Source: Synechococcus sp. CBW1108
Lineage (GTDB): Bacteria > Cyanobacteriota > Cyanobacteriia > PCC-6307 > Cyanobiaceae
Direction: 5' to 3'
Assembly (NCBI RefSeq): GCF_015840335.1
Contig: NZ_CP060395.1
Coordinates: 2,269,277 to 2,333,276, forward strand
Length of the DNA: 64,000 nucleotides
The notes below the pieces were generated by a model, which made no database searches, had not been told where the DNA came from, and saw only the letters and a program-made list of their open reading frames with translations. The first letter of the stretch is position 1. Every line of letters starts with the position of its first letter. Below, one piece after another: positions 55,752 to 64,000 of this stretch. A program made the position numbers and the translations under genes.

Positions 55752-57358
55752 GGCTTGTTGAGCTCCTGCAGCAGCAGCCGGCCGGAGCCGTCGAAACGGG
55801 GCTGGCTCACATTCCGCTGGGCCCAGGCCCGGGGTGCCACCAGCCATACCGGCAGGTAGGGGTTGGCAGCGGCGGTTTGGCGCTGGATGCGGCGCAGCTG
55901 GGCGGCCCGGGCGGGGCCGGTCAGGGAGGCACTGCGCTCCAGCTCCTGCTGCAGCCCTGGTTTGGCCCAGAAACTGCCACTGGCGGCGCTGGCCCCCTTG
56001 AGACAGCGCTCACCGCGGGCCTCCTCACAGCCCAGCAGGGGCACCAGGTAGTTGTCGGCGTCGGGGAAGTCGCCCATCCACTCCAGCAGGATCAGCGGGA
56101 AGGCTCCCTCCCCCAGCTGGCGGTAGGCGGTGGTGGCCTCCATGCCGGTCACCTCGAGTTCGACGCAGTCGCCCAGATCTTGGCGCAGCTGGGCCTGCCA
56201 GGTCAGGGCAAACATCCGGTCAGCGGGAATGTTGGAGCGGAAGGTGAGCGGCAGGCTGAGCCGCTTGCCCTGGCAGTAGCCGGCCTGGCGGTAGAGGGCG
56301 CGGGCCCGGGGCGGGCTGTAGCTGGGCCAGGCGGTGGGGTCGGAGCCCTTGAGGCTGGGGGGTACCAGATCCCGCAGCGGCGGTCGCAGGCCCAGGGTGA
56401 CCCGGCGGCTGATGGTGGCCCGATCGAGGCTGTAGGCCACGGCCTGGCGCAGCCGGGGATCGTTGAGGGGCGGCTGGTCGGTGAGCAGGGTGAGATAGCC
56501 GATCTCGAGGGCTGGCCCGCTGCCCTCCTGCAGCTTGCCTGCCGTGGCGCTGCGGCGCAGGGCCGCCTGCTGGTCGATCTCCAGGCTGGTGGAGAGCAAC
56601 ACGTCCACTTCGCCGCTCTGCAGGGCGCCGAACAGGGCGGTGGAATTACTGAGGGACACCAGGTCGATGCCGCCGTTGGCCGCTCTGGCTCCCCAGTAGC
56701 CGGCGAAGGGCTCCAGCCGCTGCTGCTGGTTGGTGAAGAAGCTGAGCCGGTAGGGCCCTGTGCCGACGAAGCGGTCGTTGAGGAAGCTCTTGCGGTGATT
56801 GCGGTAGGCGCTGGGCGAGAGGGGCGTGAGGTTGACGGCGCTGAGCAGCTCTGCCAGGGCGCTGAAGGGGCGCTTGAGGGTCAGCTCAAGCGTGTAGGGC
56901 CCCACGGCCCGCACCCCGCTCACCCGATCCCCCAGGAGATAACTGAGCTTGCCGATCGCCAGGAAGCGCTCCAGGGTGAACACCATGGCCGCAGCGTTGA
57001 AGGGCGTGCCGTCGTGGAAGCGCACGCCCTGGCGCAGCTCCACCCGGGCCGTCAGCCCATCGGCACTGACTTGAGGCGGGGCTAGCGCCAGGCGCGGCTC
57101 CAGCTGGCCGCGGGCATTGATGGCATAGAGCGGATCGCCGATCGCGCTCAAAAGCTGCATGGCTCCGAAGGTGTAGCCACCGGCTGGATCAACCGTGTCC
57201 ACCCGGTTTTTGCTGGCAACCACCAGGCGCTTGATCCCCCCATGGCTGGGCCTGGGCGCCCTACAGCTTGAAAGGAGAAGCACCAGCCCCAGGCTGCCAA
57301 TCAACAGGGCCAGGGGGAGGGGCTGGGCCAGGGTTTTTTTGACTGGCGACTGGATCAA
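55748..57358 (-). CDS. DppA/OppA-type substrate-binding lipoprotein (SBP family 5)
   Basis: About 536 residues. Hydrophobic signal LLIGSLGLVLLLSSC with lipobox Cys near 32, then the family pattern RLVVASKNRVDTVDPAGGYT, ARVELRQGVRFHDGTPFNAA, FVGTGPYRLSFFTNQQQRL, and DPRLRQAVAYSLDRATISRR. Binds oligopeptides or related solutes for the DppB permease. The start is a TTG at 57358; there is no in-frame ATG before the lipobox. Seven A on the coding strand (VKK codons) follow the start. Confidence 0.88.
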   Translation of the reverse strand: MIQSPVKKTLAQPLPLALLIGSLGLVLLLSSCRAPRPSHGGIKRLVVASKNRVDTVDPAGGYTFGAMQLLSAIGDPLYAINARGQLEPRLALAPPQVSADGLTARVELRQGVRFHDGTPFNAAAMVFTLERFLAIGKLSYLLGDRVSGVRAVGPYTLELTLKRPFSALAELLSAVNLTPLSPSAYRNHRKSFLNDRFVGTGPYRLSFFTNQQQRLEPFAGYWGARAANGGIDLVSLSNSTALFGALQSGEVDVLLSTSLEIDQQAALRRSATAGKLQEGSGPALEIGYLTLLTDQPPLNDPRLRQAVAYSLDRATISRRVTLGLRPPLRDLVPPSLKGSDPTAWPSYSPPRARALYRQAGYCQGKRLSLPLTFRSNIPADRMFALTWQAQLRQDLGDCVELEVTGMEATTAYRQLGEGAFPLILLEWMGDFPDADNYLVPLLGCEEARGERCLKGASAASGSFWAKPGLQQELERSASLTGPARAAQLRRIQRQTAAANPYLPVWLVAPRAWAQRNVSQPRFDGSGRLLLQELNKP

Positions 57359-57408
57359 CGACTTGATCAGCCGCGGGGCGCGGGGCAAGGGGCGGCCGTC
57401 AGATGGGA

Positions 57409-57438
57409 GCCATTCAAGTAGAGGCCATTCAAGACCGA
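57409..57438. repeat. 15-bp repeat, 2 units, at the stop of the 76-aa gene
   Basis: gccattcaagtagag then gccattcaagaccga; ten leading bases are identical. The stop of the gene at 57429-57659 lies in the second copy. Confidence 0.65.
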
Positions 57439-57659
57439 TGGGGCGCGGCCAGACTGACGTTCTGCAGTGAAATTTCAAAGACTTCCGAGCCCTGGCGGGT
57501 CAGGGGCCAGCGGCGCAGCCAGCAGCGGTCGTGGTGGTGGTCGATGCCGATCACTTGATAGAGCTGCTCATCACTGCCCAGGTGGACGCAGGCTCCTTGG
57601 TGAAGGTCGGCCGAGTTGGGGGAGCAGGTAGTAGTGGTCATAAAAGTGGTAATGGACAT
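57429..57659 (-). CDS. conserved small hypothetical protein, 76 aa
   Basis: A compact beta-rich pattern: GACVHLGSDEQLYQVIGIDH, HHDRCWLRRWPLTRQGSEVF, EISLQNVSLA. It has the look of a small conserved cyanobacterial protein; function unknown. ATG at 57659, with a second ATG at 57641. It precedes the substrate-binding gene on the same strand, with about 70 bases between. Confidence 0.65.
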   Translation of the reverse strand: MSITTFMTTTTCSPNSADLHQGACVHLGSDEQLYQVIGIDHHHDRCWLRRWPLTRQGSEVFEISLQNVSLAAPHRS

Positions 57660-57788
57660 AAAAGCGTTTACGGATCGAACCAGCGGAGAAGCTTAAGGAT
57701 TGCTTTCGATTGATGGAGCCACTGTGGCTTGCCGCGGGCCTCGCTGGCCAGGCCAGGTGGCGATTTGCAGACCTGACCACGGCCAGGC

Positions 57789-59156
57789 CTAGAGGGTGCG
57801 GAGACAGGCGGCCACGGCGTGGACGTCGCTGAGGGCGGTAATGCCGGCCAGGGCCTGGCGGAAGTTGGCTTCGCACACCTCGTGGGTGATCACCACGATT
57901 TCGGCGTCGCCGGCGCTCTGGGTCTCGAACTGCACGATCGACTGGATCGATACCCCCGCCTCCCCGAAGCAGGTGCCGATCTTGCCGATCACACCCGCCT
58001 GGTCGCCGGTGCGCAGCCGCACGTAGTTGCGATGTTTGGTGATGGCGCTGTCCACCAGGCGGCAGGGGCGCCAGCTGCTGGCCGCCAGCAGCGGATCGAG
58101 GGGGGATTTGCCGCCACTGCCCATCTGGTTTCCCAACTGGTTGCCCATCTGGTGGATCACTTGGCGGATGCCGGCGATGTTGAGGATGTCGGCCACGACG
58201 GCCGATGCCGTCGGCCCGGCCCCGGCTCCGGGCCCGTAAAACATCACTTCACCGACCGGATCCCCTTCCACCAGGATTGCGTTGTTGACGCCATTCACCC
58301 CGGCCAGGGGATGGGCCTTGGGCAGCAGGGTGGCATGGACCCGCACATCGAGCAGCTGCTCGGCCTGCCCGCCAGCGCTGGGCATAGCCACTTCATTAGG
58401 CATAGCCTCGGCGACTGCCAGCAGCTTCACCACAAAGCCCAGCTGGGCCGCATAGGCCACATCGCGGGCGTCGAGCTGGTCGATGCCCGCGGTGGGGATG
58501 GCGTCCCGGGGCACGCTGCCGCCGTAGGCCAGGCCGGCCAGGATGGCGATCTTGTCGGCCGCATCCCCCCCCTGCACATCAGCTGCGGGATCGGCTTCGG
58601 CGTAGCCCAGCCGCTGGGCATCGGCCAGTACGTCGGCGTAGGCCGCTCCCTCGGCCGCCATGCGGCTGAGGATGTAGTTGGTGGTGCCGTTGATGATGCC
58701 GCTGACCCGCTGGATGCGGTTTGCGCCGAGGGATTGCTTGAGCGGTTCGATGATTGGAATGCCCCCGCCCACAGCGGCCTCGATCAACACGTACACGCCA
58801 TGGGCGGCGGCGGCGGCGGCGATCTCCTCGCCGTAACGGGCGATCACCGCCTTGTTTGCGGTCACCACCGGCTTGCCGGCGGCGATCGCCTGCAGGATCA
58901 GGGAGCGGGCAGGCTCGAGGCCGCCCATCACCTCCACCACGATCTCGACAGCAGGGTCTTCGATCACTGCCCTGGGATCTGTGGTCAGCAGGTCGCTCGC
59001 CAGCGCCACCGGCCGCGGACGGGCCAGGTCGCGCACCGCCACCCGGCACAGGGCCAGCTCTGCCACCAGCGGATGGCGCCCCTCCGGGCTCGCCAGGATG
59101 GCCGCCACCCCTGCCCCCACCGTGCCGAGCCCGAGCAAGCCGATGCCGATGGTCAT
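57789..59156 (-). CDS. hom: homoserine dehydrogenase
   Basis: 455 residues: NADP-binding IGLLGLGTVGAGVAAILAS, catalytic region RIQRVSGIINGTTNYILSRM and YAEADPAADVQGGDAADKIA, then a C-terminal ACT domain (GVIGKIGTCFGEAGVSIQSI). Reduces aspartate semialdehyde to homoserine for Thr and Met. A 12-bp repeat inserts HQMGNQLGNQMG between the catalytic and ACT parts. Confidence 0.95.
   Translation of the reverse strand: MTIGIGLLGLGTVGAGVAAILASPEGRHPLVAELALCRVAVRDLARPRPVALASDLLTTDPRAVIEDPAVEIVVEVMGGLEPARSLILQAIAAGKPVVTANKAVIARYGEEIAAAAAAHGVYVLIEAAVGGGIPIIEPLKQSLGANRIQRVSGIINGTTNYILSRMAAEGAAYADVLADAQRLGYAEADPAADVQGGDAADKIAILAGLAYGGSVPRDAIPTAGIDQLDARDVAYAAQLGFVVKLLAVAEAMPNEVAMPSAGGQAEQLLDVRVHATLLPKAHPLAGVNGVNNAILVEGDPVGEVMFYGPGAGAGPTASAVVADILNIAGIRQVIHQMGNQLGNQMGSGGKSPLDPLLAASSWRPCRLVDSAITKHRNYVRLRTGDQAGVIGKIGTCFGEAGVSIQSIVQFETQSAGDAEIVVITHEVCEANFRQALAGITALSDVHAVAACLRTL
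58120..58155 (-). repeat. 12-bp tandem repeat, 3 units, in hom
   Basis: cccatctggttt, cccaactggttg, cccatctggtgg; encode HQMG NQLG NQMG in a linker before the ACT domain. Confidence 0.85.
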
Positions 59157-59206
59157 GCGCTGGGGGATTGCGGAACGGCGATCCTAGAAATCCGTTGCGT
59201 CGAGGT

Positions 59207-59245
59207 TGTCAAGCCGCTGTGTTAAGACGCCGTGTCAAGCCGCCA
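59207..59245. repeat. 13-bp tandem repeat, 3 units, across the sufE stop
   Basis: tgtcaagccgctg, tgttaagacgccg, tgtcaagccgcca. The third unit holds the sufE stop; the others extend toward hom. On the minus strand they repeat TTGACA/TTAACA, but no well-spaced -10 was found. Confidence 0.85.
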
Positions 59246-59657
59246 GGCATTGGGCCTGGGCCTGCATCTTCAGCAGGATGTTGAGGAAGCCGTTGGCCCG
59301 CGATGGCGTCAGGCTGGTCTGCAGGCCGGTGGCGGCGATGAAGGCCGGATCGATTCCTGCCGCTTGCTCTGGCGTCAGCCCCTCCAGGCCTTCGATCAAC
59401 AGGGCCAGCAGCCCCTTGGTGATGGCGGCGTCCGAATCGCCGCGCCAGTGAAGGGTGCCGTTGACCAGCTCCCCAGCTACAAACACCTGGGAGACGCAGC
59501 CCTTCACCTTGAAGGCTTCGTTGCGGAACTCCTCAGGTAGGGGGGCGAGCTTCTTGGCCAGCCAGAGCACATATTCGTAGCGGCGCCTGGGGTCCGCAGT
59601 GCCGGCCAGGCGTTCAACGATGTGGTCCAGGGCGGGACTGCCCGTGGGGGCGGCCAT
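59235..59657 (-). CDS. sufE: SufE-type cysteine desulfurase activator
   Basis: 140 residues. RRRYEYVLWLAKKLAPLPEE, catalytic Cys in FKVKGCVSQVFV, then LTPSRANGFLNILLKM. SufE takes sulfane sulfur from SufS for Fe-S cluster assembly. One-base TGATG overlap with the upstream gene. The end carries a 13-bp repeat. Confidence 0.94.
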   Translation of the reverse strand: MAAPTGSPALDHIVERLAGTADPRRRYEYVLWLAKKLAPLPEEFRNEAFKVKGCVSQVFVAGELVNGTLHWRGDSDAAITKGLLALLIEGLEGLTPEQAAGIDPAFIAATGLQTSLTPSRANGFLNILLKMQAQAQCLAA

Positions 59658-60157
59658 CAGTTGCGATCTGGCCGGCGATCTGGCCGGTGCCGCTGACGCC
59701 AGGCCATCAGCCCACCGATGGTGCTGAGGCCGAGGAGGCCCAGGCCCACACCCAGGCCATCGGAGAGCTGCTGGAGGTGCTGGCTGCCGGGCTTGTCCAC
59801 CGGAGCCCGGCCTGAGTGCACCTTGCCAGGCAGTTCCAGATAATCGCGATGACCGGGTCCCTGATCTACCTGCACCTCCCAGTGGGCCGTGGCGTCCTGG
59901 GGCACCTGGAAGCGCAGCTGGCCAAGGGCGTCGGTGCGGCCTACCTCAATCGGCTGACCGCCAGGGGGAATCAGGCGCACCACCGCATCGGCGGCGGGCT
60001 GGCCATTGCCGAAACGGCTCTCGAGCACCATTTGATCGGTAAGGCTGCTGACCCGCTCCAGGCTGCTTTCGATTGCATGGCCCAGGGCCGGTGCCTGGCT
60101 CAGGGCCGTAGCCGCGACGCCCAGGAACAACAAGGCTGGCAGGAGGCGCAGGCGCAT
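59657..60157 (-). CDS. exported protein with carboxypeptidase-regulatory-like domain and membrane anchor
   Basis: 166 residues. Signal peptide (LLPALLFLGVAATALSQAPA), a small beta domain (about 40-110: DAVVRLIPPGGQPIEVGRTD, ALGQLRFQVPQDATAHWEVQ), and a C-terminal helix (LGLLGLSTIGGLMAW) with a basic tail. Resembles carboxypeptidase-regulatory-like or metal-transport accessory proteins; role not settled. Coupled with sufE. Confidence 0.7.
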   Translation of the reverse strand: MRLRLLPALLFLGVAATALSQAPALGHAIESSLERVSSLTDQMVLESRFGNGQPAADAVVRLIPPGGQPIEVGRTDALGQLRFQVPQDATAHWEVQVDQGPGHRDYLELPGKVHSGRAPVDKPGSQHLQQLSDGLGVGLGLLGLSTIGGLMAWRQRHRPDRRPDRN

Positions 60158-60164
60158 TACGGGA

Positions 60165-60404
60165 TCAGGAGGCTTGCCAACGACTATCGCTGCTTTTGCC
60201 CGCCTGGACCATCCGCACCATCGAACTCACCATCATCGAGAGGGCGTCATTACTTTGGCCGCGATTCTGAAGTTCGGCGGCCAGCACCTGTTCCGGGGCC
60301 GAGATGGGTTTGGCTGCACAGGATTTGGCTGAAGAGGTTTTGGCTGCGAAGCGGGAGGCAGGCAGGTCCAAATCAGGAACATTTCGGTGAAACGATCCTG
60401 GCAA
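60165..60404 (-). CDS. possible small protein, 79 aa
   Basis: Weak case. TTG start at 60404, a low-complexity Ala/Lys/Ser region from a 15-bp repeat, then PEQVLAAELQNRGQSNDALS and MMVSSMVRMVQAG. It lies 7 bases upstream of the exported-protein gene on the same strand. May be a real short gene with a later start. Confidence 0.35.
   Translation of the reverse strand: MPGSFHRNVPDLDLPASRFAAKTSSAKSCAAKPISAPEQVLAAELQNRGQSNDALSMMVSSMVRMVQAGKSSDSRWQAS
60307..60351. repeat. 15-bp tandem repeat, 3 units
   Basis: ggtttggctgcacag, gatttggctgaagag, gttttggctgcgaag. In the 79-residue reading they encode five-residue units around AAK and SAK. Confidence 0.75.
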
Positions 60405-60457
60405 GGAGCGAAGTCGACTGCGGCCCCCGTAAAGCCTTTGTCAACAACTCTTCCCAT

Positions 60458-61045
60458 TCACCAGTCCAGCCAGGCCAGGCCGTCCTCATCCAGCCAGCCC
60501 TGGAGGGGCACATCCCAGGGATCTCGGGGCAGGCGCTCCACCCGGCAGCCCCGCGGCAGCACCGCCACTACTGGCACCTGGGCCCAGGCCAGGTCGGCCC
60601 GCAACCGGTCATACCAGCCACCGCCATAGCCCAGGCGGATTCCGGAGGCGTCGCAGGCCAGGGCTGGAACCAGCAGCAGCCCCAGCGCCGGCGCTGGCAG
60701 CTCCCCAGCGCCGGCCAGCGGCGCTGGGATGCGGCAACCATCTGGCTCCAGGGGATCACCTGCCCGCCAGGGCCGGTAGACCAACCGGGCACTTGGATCC
60801 CGTGGGCTTGCCGTGATCGCAGGCAGGGCCAGTCGGCCGGGCAGCAGGTTTTGCAGCGAGAGCAGGTTGATTTCGCCGGGCAAGGGGCAGTAGAGGCCAA
60901 GTAGGCGGCCATCGTCCAGCAGGCCGGCCACCTGCCGCTGGGCCTGGGCCTCAATGGCCGGTTGGGCTCTTTCTACCAACCCCTGGCGCAGGGCCCGGAA
61001 GTGACGGCGCAGGCTCGCCTTGGTGGCTCCGCCGCTGGCGCTCAT
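60458..61045 (-). CDS. 5-formyltetrahydrofolate cyclo-ligase
   Basis: 195 residues. [50 protein letters not shown] and the following RL. Converts 5-formyl-THF to methenyl-THF. Coupled to ruvC: its ATG overlaps the ruvC stop (ATGA). Confidence 0.92.
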   Translation of the reverse strand: MSASGGATKASLRRHFRALRQGLVERAQPAIEAQAQRQVAGLLDDGRLLGLYCPLPGEINLLSLQNLLPGRLALPAITASPRDPSARLVYRPWRAGDPLEPDGCRIPAPLAGAGELPAPALGLLLVPALACDASGIRLGYGGGWYDRLRADLAWAQVPVVAVLPRGCRVERLPRDPWDVPLQGWLDEDGLAWLDW

Positions 61046-61515
61046 CGCTGGAACCAGCCCGTCAGGGCGGCGGCCAGGGCATCGGCGGCGTCGTCGGGGC
61101 TGGGCGGGGTGTCGAGGTTGAGCTCCCGCATCACCGCCTCAAGCACCTCCTCTTTCTGGGCGTGGCCATGGCCGGTGAGGGCCTGCTTGATCTGCATCGG
61201 CGGAAATTCCACCACCGCCACGCCAAAGCGGGCCAGAGTCATCATCAGCACCCCCCGGGCTTGGACCACCGAGATCGTGGTGCTGGAGCGGTAGAAGAAA
61301 AACTTCTCCACCACCGCCAGCTGGGGCTTCCAGGTGCGGATCAGTACCCGCAGGTCGCGGGCGATCTCCACCATCCGCTCGCCCTCGCTGCGGCCCGGTT
61401 CGGTGCGGATGATGCCGCAGTCCAGCAGGTGCTGGGCGCCGCCGCGCTGCTCCTCCACCTCGATCACCCCATAGCCAACGCGGGCCAGGCCGGGATCGAT
61501 GCCGAGGATGCGCAC
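61042..61515 (-). CDS. ruvC: Holliday junction resolvase RuvC
   Basis: 157 residues. Acidic residues in [40 protein letters not shown] and [14 protein letters not shown], all catalytic positions present. Cuts Holliday junctions with RuvAB. GTG start overlapping the chlI stop. Confidence 0.95.
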   Translation of the reverse strand: MRILGIDPGLARVGYGVIEVEEQRGGAQHLLDCGIIRTEPGRSEGERMVEIARDLRVLIRTWKPQLAVVEKFFFYRSSTTISVVQARGVLMMTLARFGVAVVEFPPMQIKQALTGHGHAQKEEVLEAVMRELNLDTPPSPDDAADALAAALTGWFQR

Positions 61516-62603
61516 TAGGCAGCCAGGGCCAGTTCGAAGGCGCTGCGGTCGGCGGAGTCGGGCCGCTCGAACACCTTGCAGAACACCTTCACGACTCTTT
61601 CGCCCGTGTCGATCTGCTCGAGGGGGTCCTTGCGCAGGCGGTGGCGCAGGCAGCAGGCCACCACCCGGGCCACGTCGTTTTCGTCCACCTCAGTGCGCCC
61701 CTCGAAGGCCGCCAGGGCCCGGGCGGCCCGGTTGGTGACGATGTCGCCGCGCAGGCCATCCACATCCAGCTCGCCGCAGACGGCGCTGATCCGCAGCCGT
61801 AGGTCGTCGTCGAGCTGCACCTGATTGAGCAGTTGCTGGGCCGCCACCACCCTCTCCTGCAGGGCGTCTTGAGTTGTCTGCACGGAGTTGTTGAAGCCGT
61901 CGGGGTCGCTGTCGAAGGCGGTGCGCTGATCCACCACCTGCACCCGCAGCTCCGGATCGCGCACGGTGCGCACCTCCACACTCATGCCGAAGCGATCGAG
62001 CAGCTGGGGCCGCAGCTCCCCCTCCTCCGGGTTGCCCGAGCCGATCAGCACGAAGCGGGCGGGGTGGCGCACACTCACCCCTTCGCGCTCCACCGTGTTC
62101 CAGCCTGAGGCGGCTGAATCCAGCAGCACGTCCACCAGGTGGTCGTCGAGCAGGTTCACCTCATCGACGTAGAGCAGGCCGCGGTTGGCCTTGGCCAGCA
62201 GGCCGGGTTCAAAGGCGCGAACGCCCTCGCTGAGGGCCTTCTCGATGTCGATGGTGCCGCAGAGGCGATCTTCCGTGGCTCCCAGGGGCAGGTCGACCAT
62301 CGGCACCTGGCGGGGCTCCACCGGCAGCGACTCCCCCTGCTCGGCCCGGGCACGCACCTCGGCGCTCTGCAGGTCGGGGTCCACCGGGGAGCTGTTGTAG
62401 GGGTCGCCGGCCACAACATCGATTTCGGGCAACAGGTCGGCCAGGGCCCGGATCGTGGTCGATTTACCGGTGCCCCGGTCGCCCATGATCATCACGCCGC
62501 CAATGCGCGGATCGATCACGTTGAGCAGCAGGGCCAGCTTCATCTCCTCCTGCCCGACGACCTGGGTGAAGGGGAAGACCCTGCGCTTGCGGACTGGCGT
62601 CAC
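61515..62603 (-). CDS. chlI: magnesium chelatase ATPase subunit ChlI
   Basis: 362 residues. AAA+ Walker [36 protein letters not shown], Walker [18 protein letters not shown], sensor/arginine region [16 protein letters not shown]. It powers Mg insertion into protoporphyrin IX, first step of chlorophyll. GTG start overlapping the DUF3370 stop (GTGA). Confidence 0.96.
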   Translation of the reverse strand: MTPVRKRRVFPFTQVVGQEEMKLALLLNVIDPRIGGVMIMGDRGTGKSTTIRALADLLPEIDVVAGDPYNSSPVDPDLQSAEVRARAEQGESLPVEPRQVPMVDLPLGATEDRLCGTIDIEKALSEGVRAFEPGLLAKANRGLLYVDEVNLLDDHLVDVLLDSAASGWNTVEREGVSVRHPARFVLIGSGNPEEGELRPQLLDRFGMSVEVRTVRDPELRVQVVDQRTAFDSDPDGFNNSVQTTQDALQERVVAAQQLLNQVQLDDDLRLRISAVCGELDVDGLRGDIVTNRAARALAAFEGRTEVDENDVARVVACCLRHRLRKDPLEQIDTGERVVKVFCKVFERPDSADRSAFELALAA

Positions 62604-64000
62604 GGACGAGTGGCTGGAGTTGATTCGGATTGTTTCACAGCTGGCTCCACAGCTGGATTAATTGCTGGATCTGGCACCGGCAACAGGCTGAGCACCTGGG
62701 GCGGGGTGGCATCGGCCGGATAGATCAACCGCACCTGCAGCTGGCGGCTGGCCCCTGGCGCCAGGCTGATGGTGCCGAAGGCGGGGCTGGGCTCACCGGC
62801 CCGCTGCACCAAATGGAAGCTGCGCCGGCCAAGGGGCCGGCTGCCCGGGCTGGCGCCATCAAGGCCCGTCACCTCCACCGTGCCGCGGAACATCACCGGC
62901 CGACTGCCACTTGTGCTGCCATTAGTGCTGCCGCTAGTGCTTTTGAAGCGCAGGCCACCGCTGGCGGCATCGCCCTTGAGCGGTGATTCCAGGGCCAGCT
63001 GCAGGGCCACCGGCTTAGTGGTGTCGTTGCGGAGCGGAATGCTGAGGTCGTATTCGACGCCGTAGTTGCCGTGGGCGGCCCAGGCGGTGCCTGGGTAGAA
63101 GGCCTGCAGCTCGGCGGTCTGCACCTGGCCGCTGCCGAGGCTGCCCCGCTCCAGGCTGCTGATCGGCCAGGAGATCGGCGCCCGGCTCACGCTCAGCCAG
63201 CTCTTGCCCGGATCGGTGATGCGGGTGCGCCAGGTGCTGCCCACCTGCACCCCACTCACCCGCGAGTACACCATCCCCCCCTTGCTGCCCCGCGGGGTGG
63301 GGCTGTGCTCGCGGGGGCTGAGGCCCCCCTCCAGCAGGGCGGCCCAGCTAGAGGCGGCCGGCGGCTCATTGCCCCGGCCGAAGGCCGCCAGGGTGGCCAG
63401 GCTCACTGGGGCCGAGCTCTCCAGCCGCAGCTGCAGGTTGCGGCCGTTGAGCAGGGGGTCCAGACCCCGCACCGGCAGGGGCAACATGATCAGGGTGGTG
63501 GGAGCGCCCGGGGTCAGGGTCCAGCTGGCGGGCAGCTCGGGGCTGCGCTGGCGGGAGAGCAATTCGGTGGCCACGCGGCTGCCGGGGCCAGCCCACACCG
63601 GGGTGGTGCCCTGCACCATCAGGGCGGGCAGGGGCAGGAATGGGGCGCCGGCCTGGCCGGGTTCGATGGCTTGCGATAGGGCGGTGGAGCCGGCCAGCAG
63701 CTTCAGGGTCACGGGCCCGGGGCCGCGGGGCGCCGCCAGCACCGCCAGCCAAAGGGTGGAGTCGAGGCTCTCCGGCTTGCCCGCATACACGTGGTGGCTG
63801 AACAGATCAAAGCGGCCGTTCAAGGCCACATCCAGGTGGGCTGCAGGCACGCCGCGACCAGTGCCGGGGAAAGTGGAAAGCAGGATCCCGGGCTCGCGAA
63901 TCAGCTCGGGATTGTTGTCATTCACCAGCAGCACCCGATCCAGGCCCCCGGGCAGGGGGGCAACGCTCTGGGGACGCAACACGACGGGGGCGGGCTGGGC
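62600..64000 (-). CDS. DUF3370-family protein (5' end beyond the window)
   Basis: At least 466 residues, with the frame open to the window edge as AQPAPVVLRPQSVAPLPG. The body has repeated beta-rich segments: LLVNDNNPELIREPGILLST, FDLFSHHVYAGKPESLDSTL, HGNYGVEYDLSIPLRNDTTK. This matches DUF3370, a cyanobacterial exported protein family of unknown function. Contains a 12-bp repeat encoding a Gly/Ser/Thr linker. Coupled to chlI. Confidence 0.85.
   Translation of the reverse strand, partial: AQPAPVVLRPQSVAPLPGGLDRVLLVNDNNPELIREPGILLSTFPGTGRGVPAAHLDVALNGRFDLFSHHVYAGKPESLDSTLWLAVLAAPRGPGPVTLKLLAGSTALSQAIEPGQAGAPFLPLPALMVQGTTPVWAGPGSRVATELLSRQRSPELPASWTLTPGAPTTLIMLPLPVRGLDPLLNGRNLQLRLESSAPVSLATLAAFGRGNEPPAASSWAALLEGGLSPREHSPTPRGSKGGMVYSRVSGVQVGSTWRTRITDPGKSWLSVSRAPISWPISSLERGSLGSGQVQTAELQAFYPGTAWAAHGNYGVEYDLSIPLRNDTTKPVALQLALESPLKGDAASGGLRFKSTSGSTNGSTSGSRPVMFRGTVEVTGLDGASPGSRPLGRRSFHLVQRAGEPSPAFGTISLAPGASRQLQVRLIYPADATPPQVLSLLPVPDPAINPAVEPAVKQSESTPATRP
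62905..62940 (-). repeat. 12-bp tandem repeat, 3 units, in DUF3370
   Basis: tgccacttgtgc, tgccattagtgc, tgccgctagtgc; encode a STSG-STNG-STSG type linker. Confidence 0.85.

Noticed and set aside
59181-59212. TTGACA/TAGGAT promoter for hom
   Set aside because: Spacing is 20 bases, too long for a standard promoter; kept only as a comment on the repeat.

Overview
The window comes from the chromosome of a GC-rich unicellular cyanobacterium, most likely a picocyanobacterium of the Synechococcus/Cyanobium group. It carries photosystem I genes (psaF, psaJ), cytochrome b6f genes (petC, petA), ndhB of the NDH-1 complex, chlI, a high-light-inducible-type protein, a cyAbrB regulator and a complete ctaC-ctaD-ctaE oxidase operon beside ctaA-ctaB. 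Genes are packed tightly, with many ATGA or TGATG junctions and several convergent pairs whose 3' ends overlap. There is no rRNA, CRISPR array, insertion sequence or prophage. One tRNA, tRNA-Val(CAC), is present.

Layout. 1-7667 is one minus-strand run: ndhB, a lone LolD/DevA-type ATPase, a parvulin-type isomerase, a cyclic-nucleotide-domain/C39-like/ABC exporter, its HlyD adaptor, a 95-residue unknown and the start of a membrane protein. 7778-13805 is the plus-strand group topA, lipoprotein, DUF2232, CobT-like and PotD-like. 13986-17643 holds an Fe-S aldo/keto reductase, a bifunctional-nuclease-domain protein, riboflavin synthase, a HdeD-like protein and cyAbrB. 17748-24816 is the cytochrome oxidase region: ctaCDE on minus and ctaA-ctaB-ABC exporter on plus. 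24925-34306 holds a NanE-like protein, groEL, fabG, a GT9-like protein, ispD, LD-carboxypeptidase, ubiA, ppx and a RodZ-like protein. 34380-44868 holds the tRNA, mqo, cobM-lgt-petA-petC, DUF3067, tatC, rqcH, gmk, psaF-psaJ, tsaD and hli. 44899-49653 holds pilT, wecB, an RND-type adaptor and ychF. 49839-51747 is an accessory patch with an intact MazF-type toxin-antitoxin pair, a decayed ParDE pair and a small unknown gene. 51719-64000 holds an MFS carrier, a DUF1400 hydrolase, a DppA/DppB pair, hom, sufE, a folate cyclo-ligase, ruvC, chlI and DUF3370.

How the genes fit together. Several blocks serve electron transport: ctaCDE encodes a cytochrome c oxidase and ctaAB make its haem A; petC/petA need TatC and signal processing, and lgt sits in the same run; mqo and ndhB feed the quinone pool, while UbiA probably supplies a quinone precursor. 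Other genes are housekeeping: translation rescue, tRNA modification, isoprenoid, folate, tetrapyrrole and cobalamin steps.

The main oddities: (1) a poly-C tract breaks the reading frame of the CNB/C39-like exporter. (2) At least eighteen short tandem repeats (12-20 bp units, 2-4 copies) occur. Units inside genes are 12, 15 or 18 bp; the 13, 16 and 20 bp units lie outside genes or at stop codons. (3) A ParDE operon is inactivated by a frameshift and three in-frame TAG codons. (4) A four-tract G5 quadruplex motif lies just upstream of a small gene. All family assignments come from reading motifs; no database search was run.
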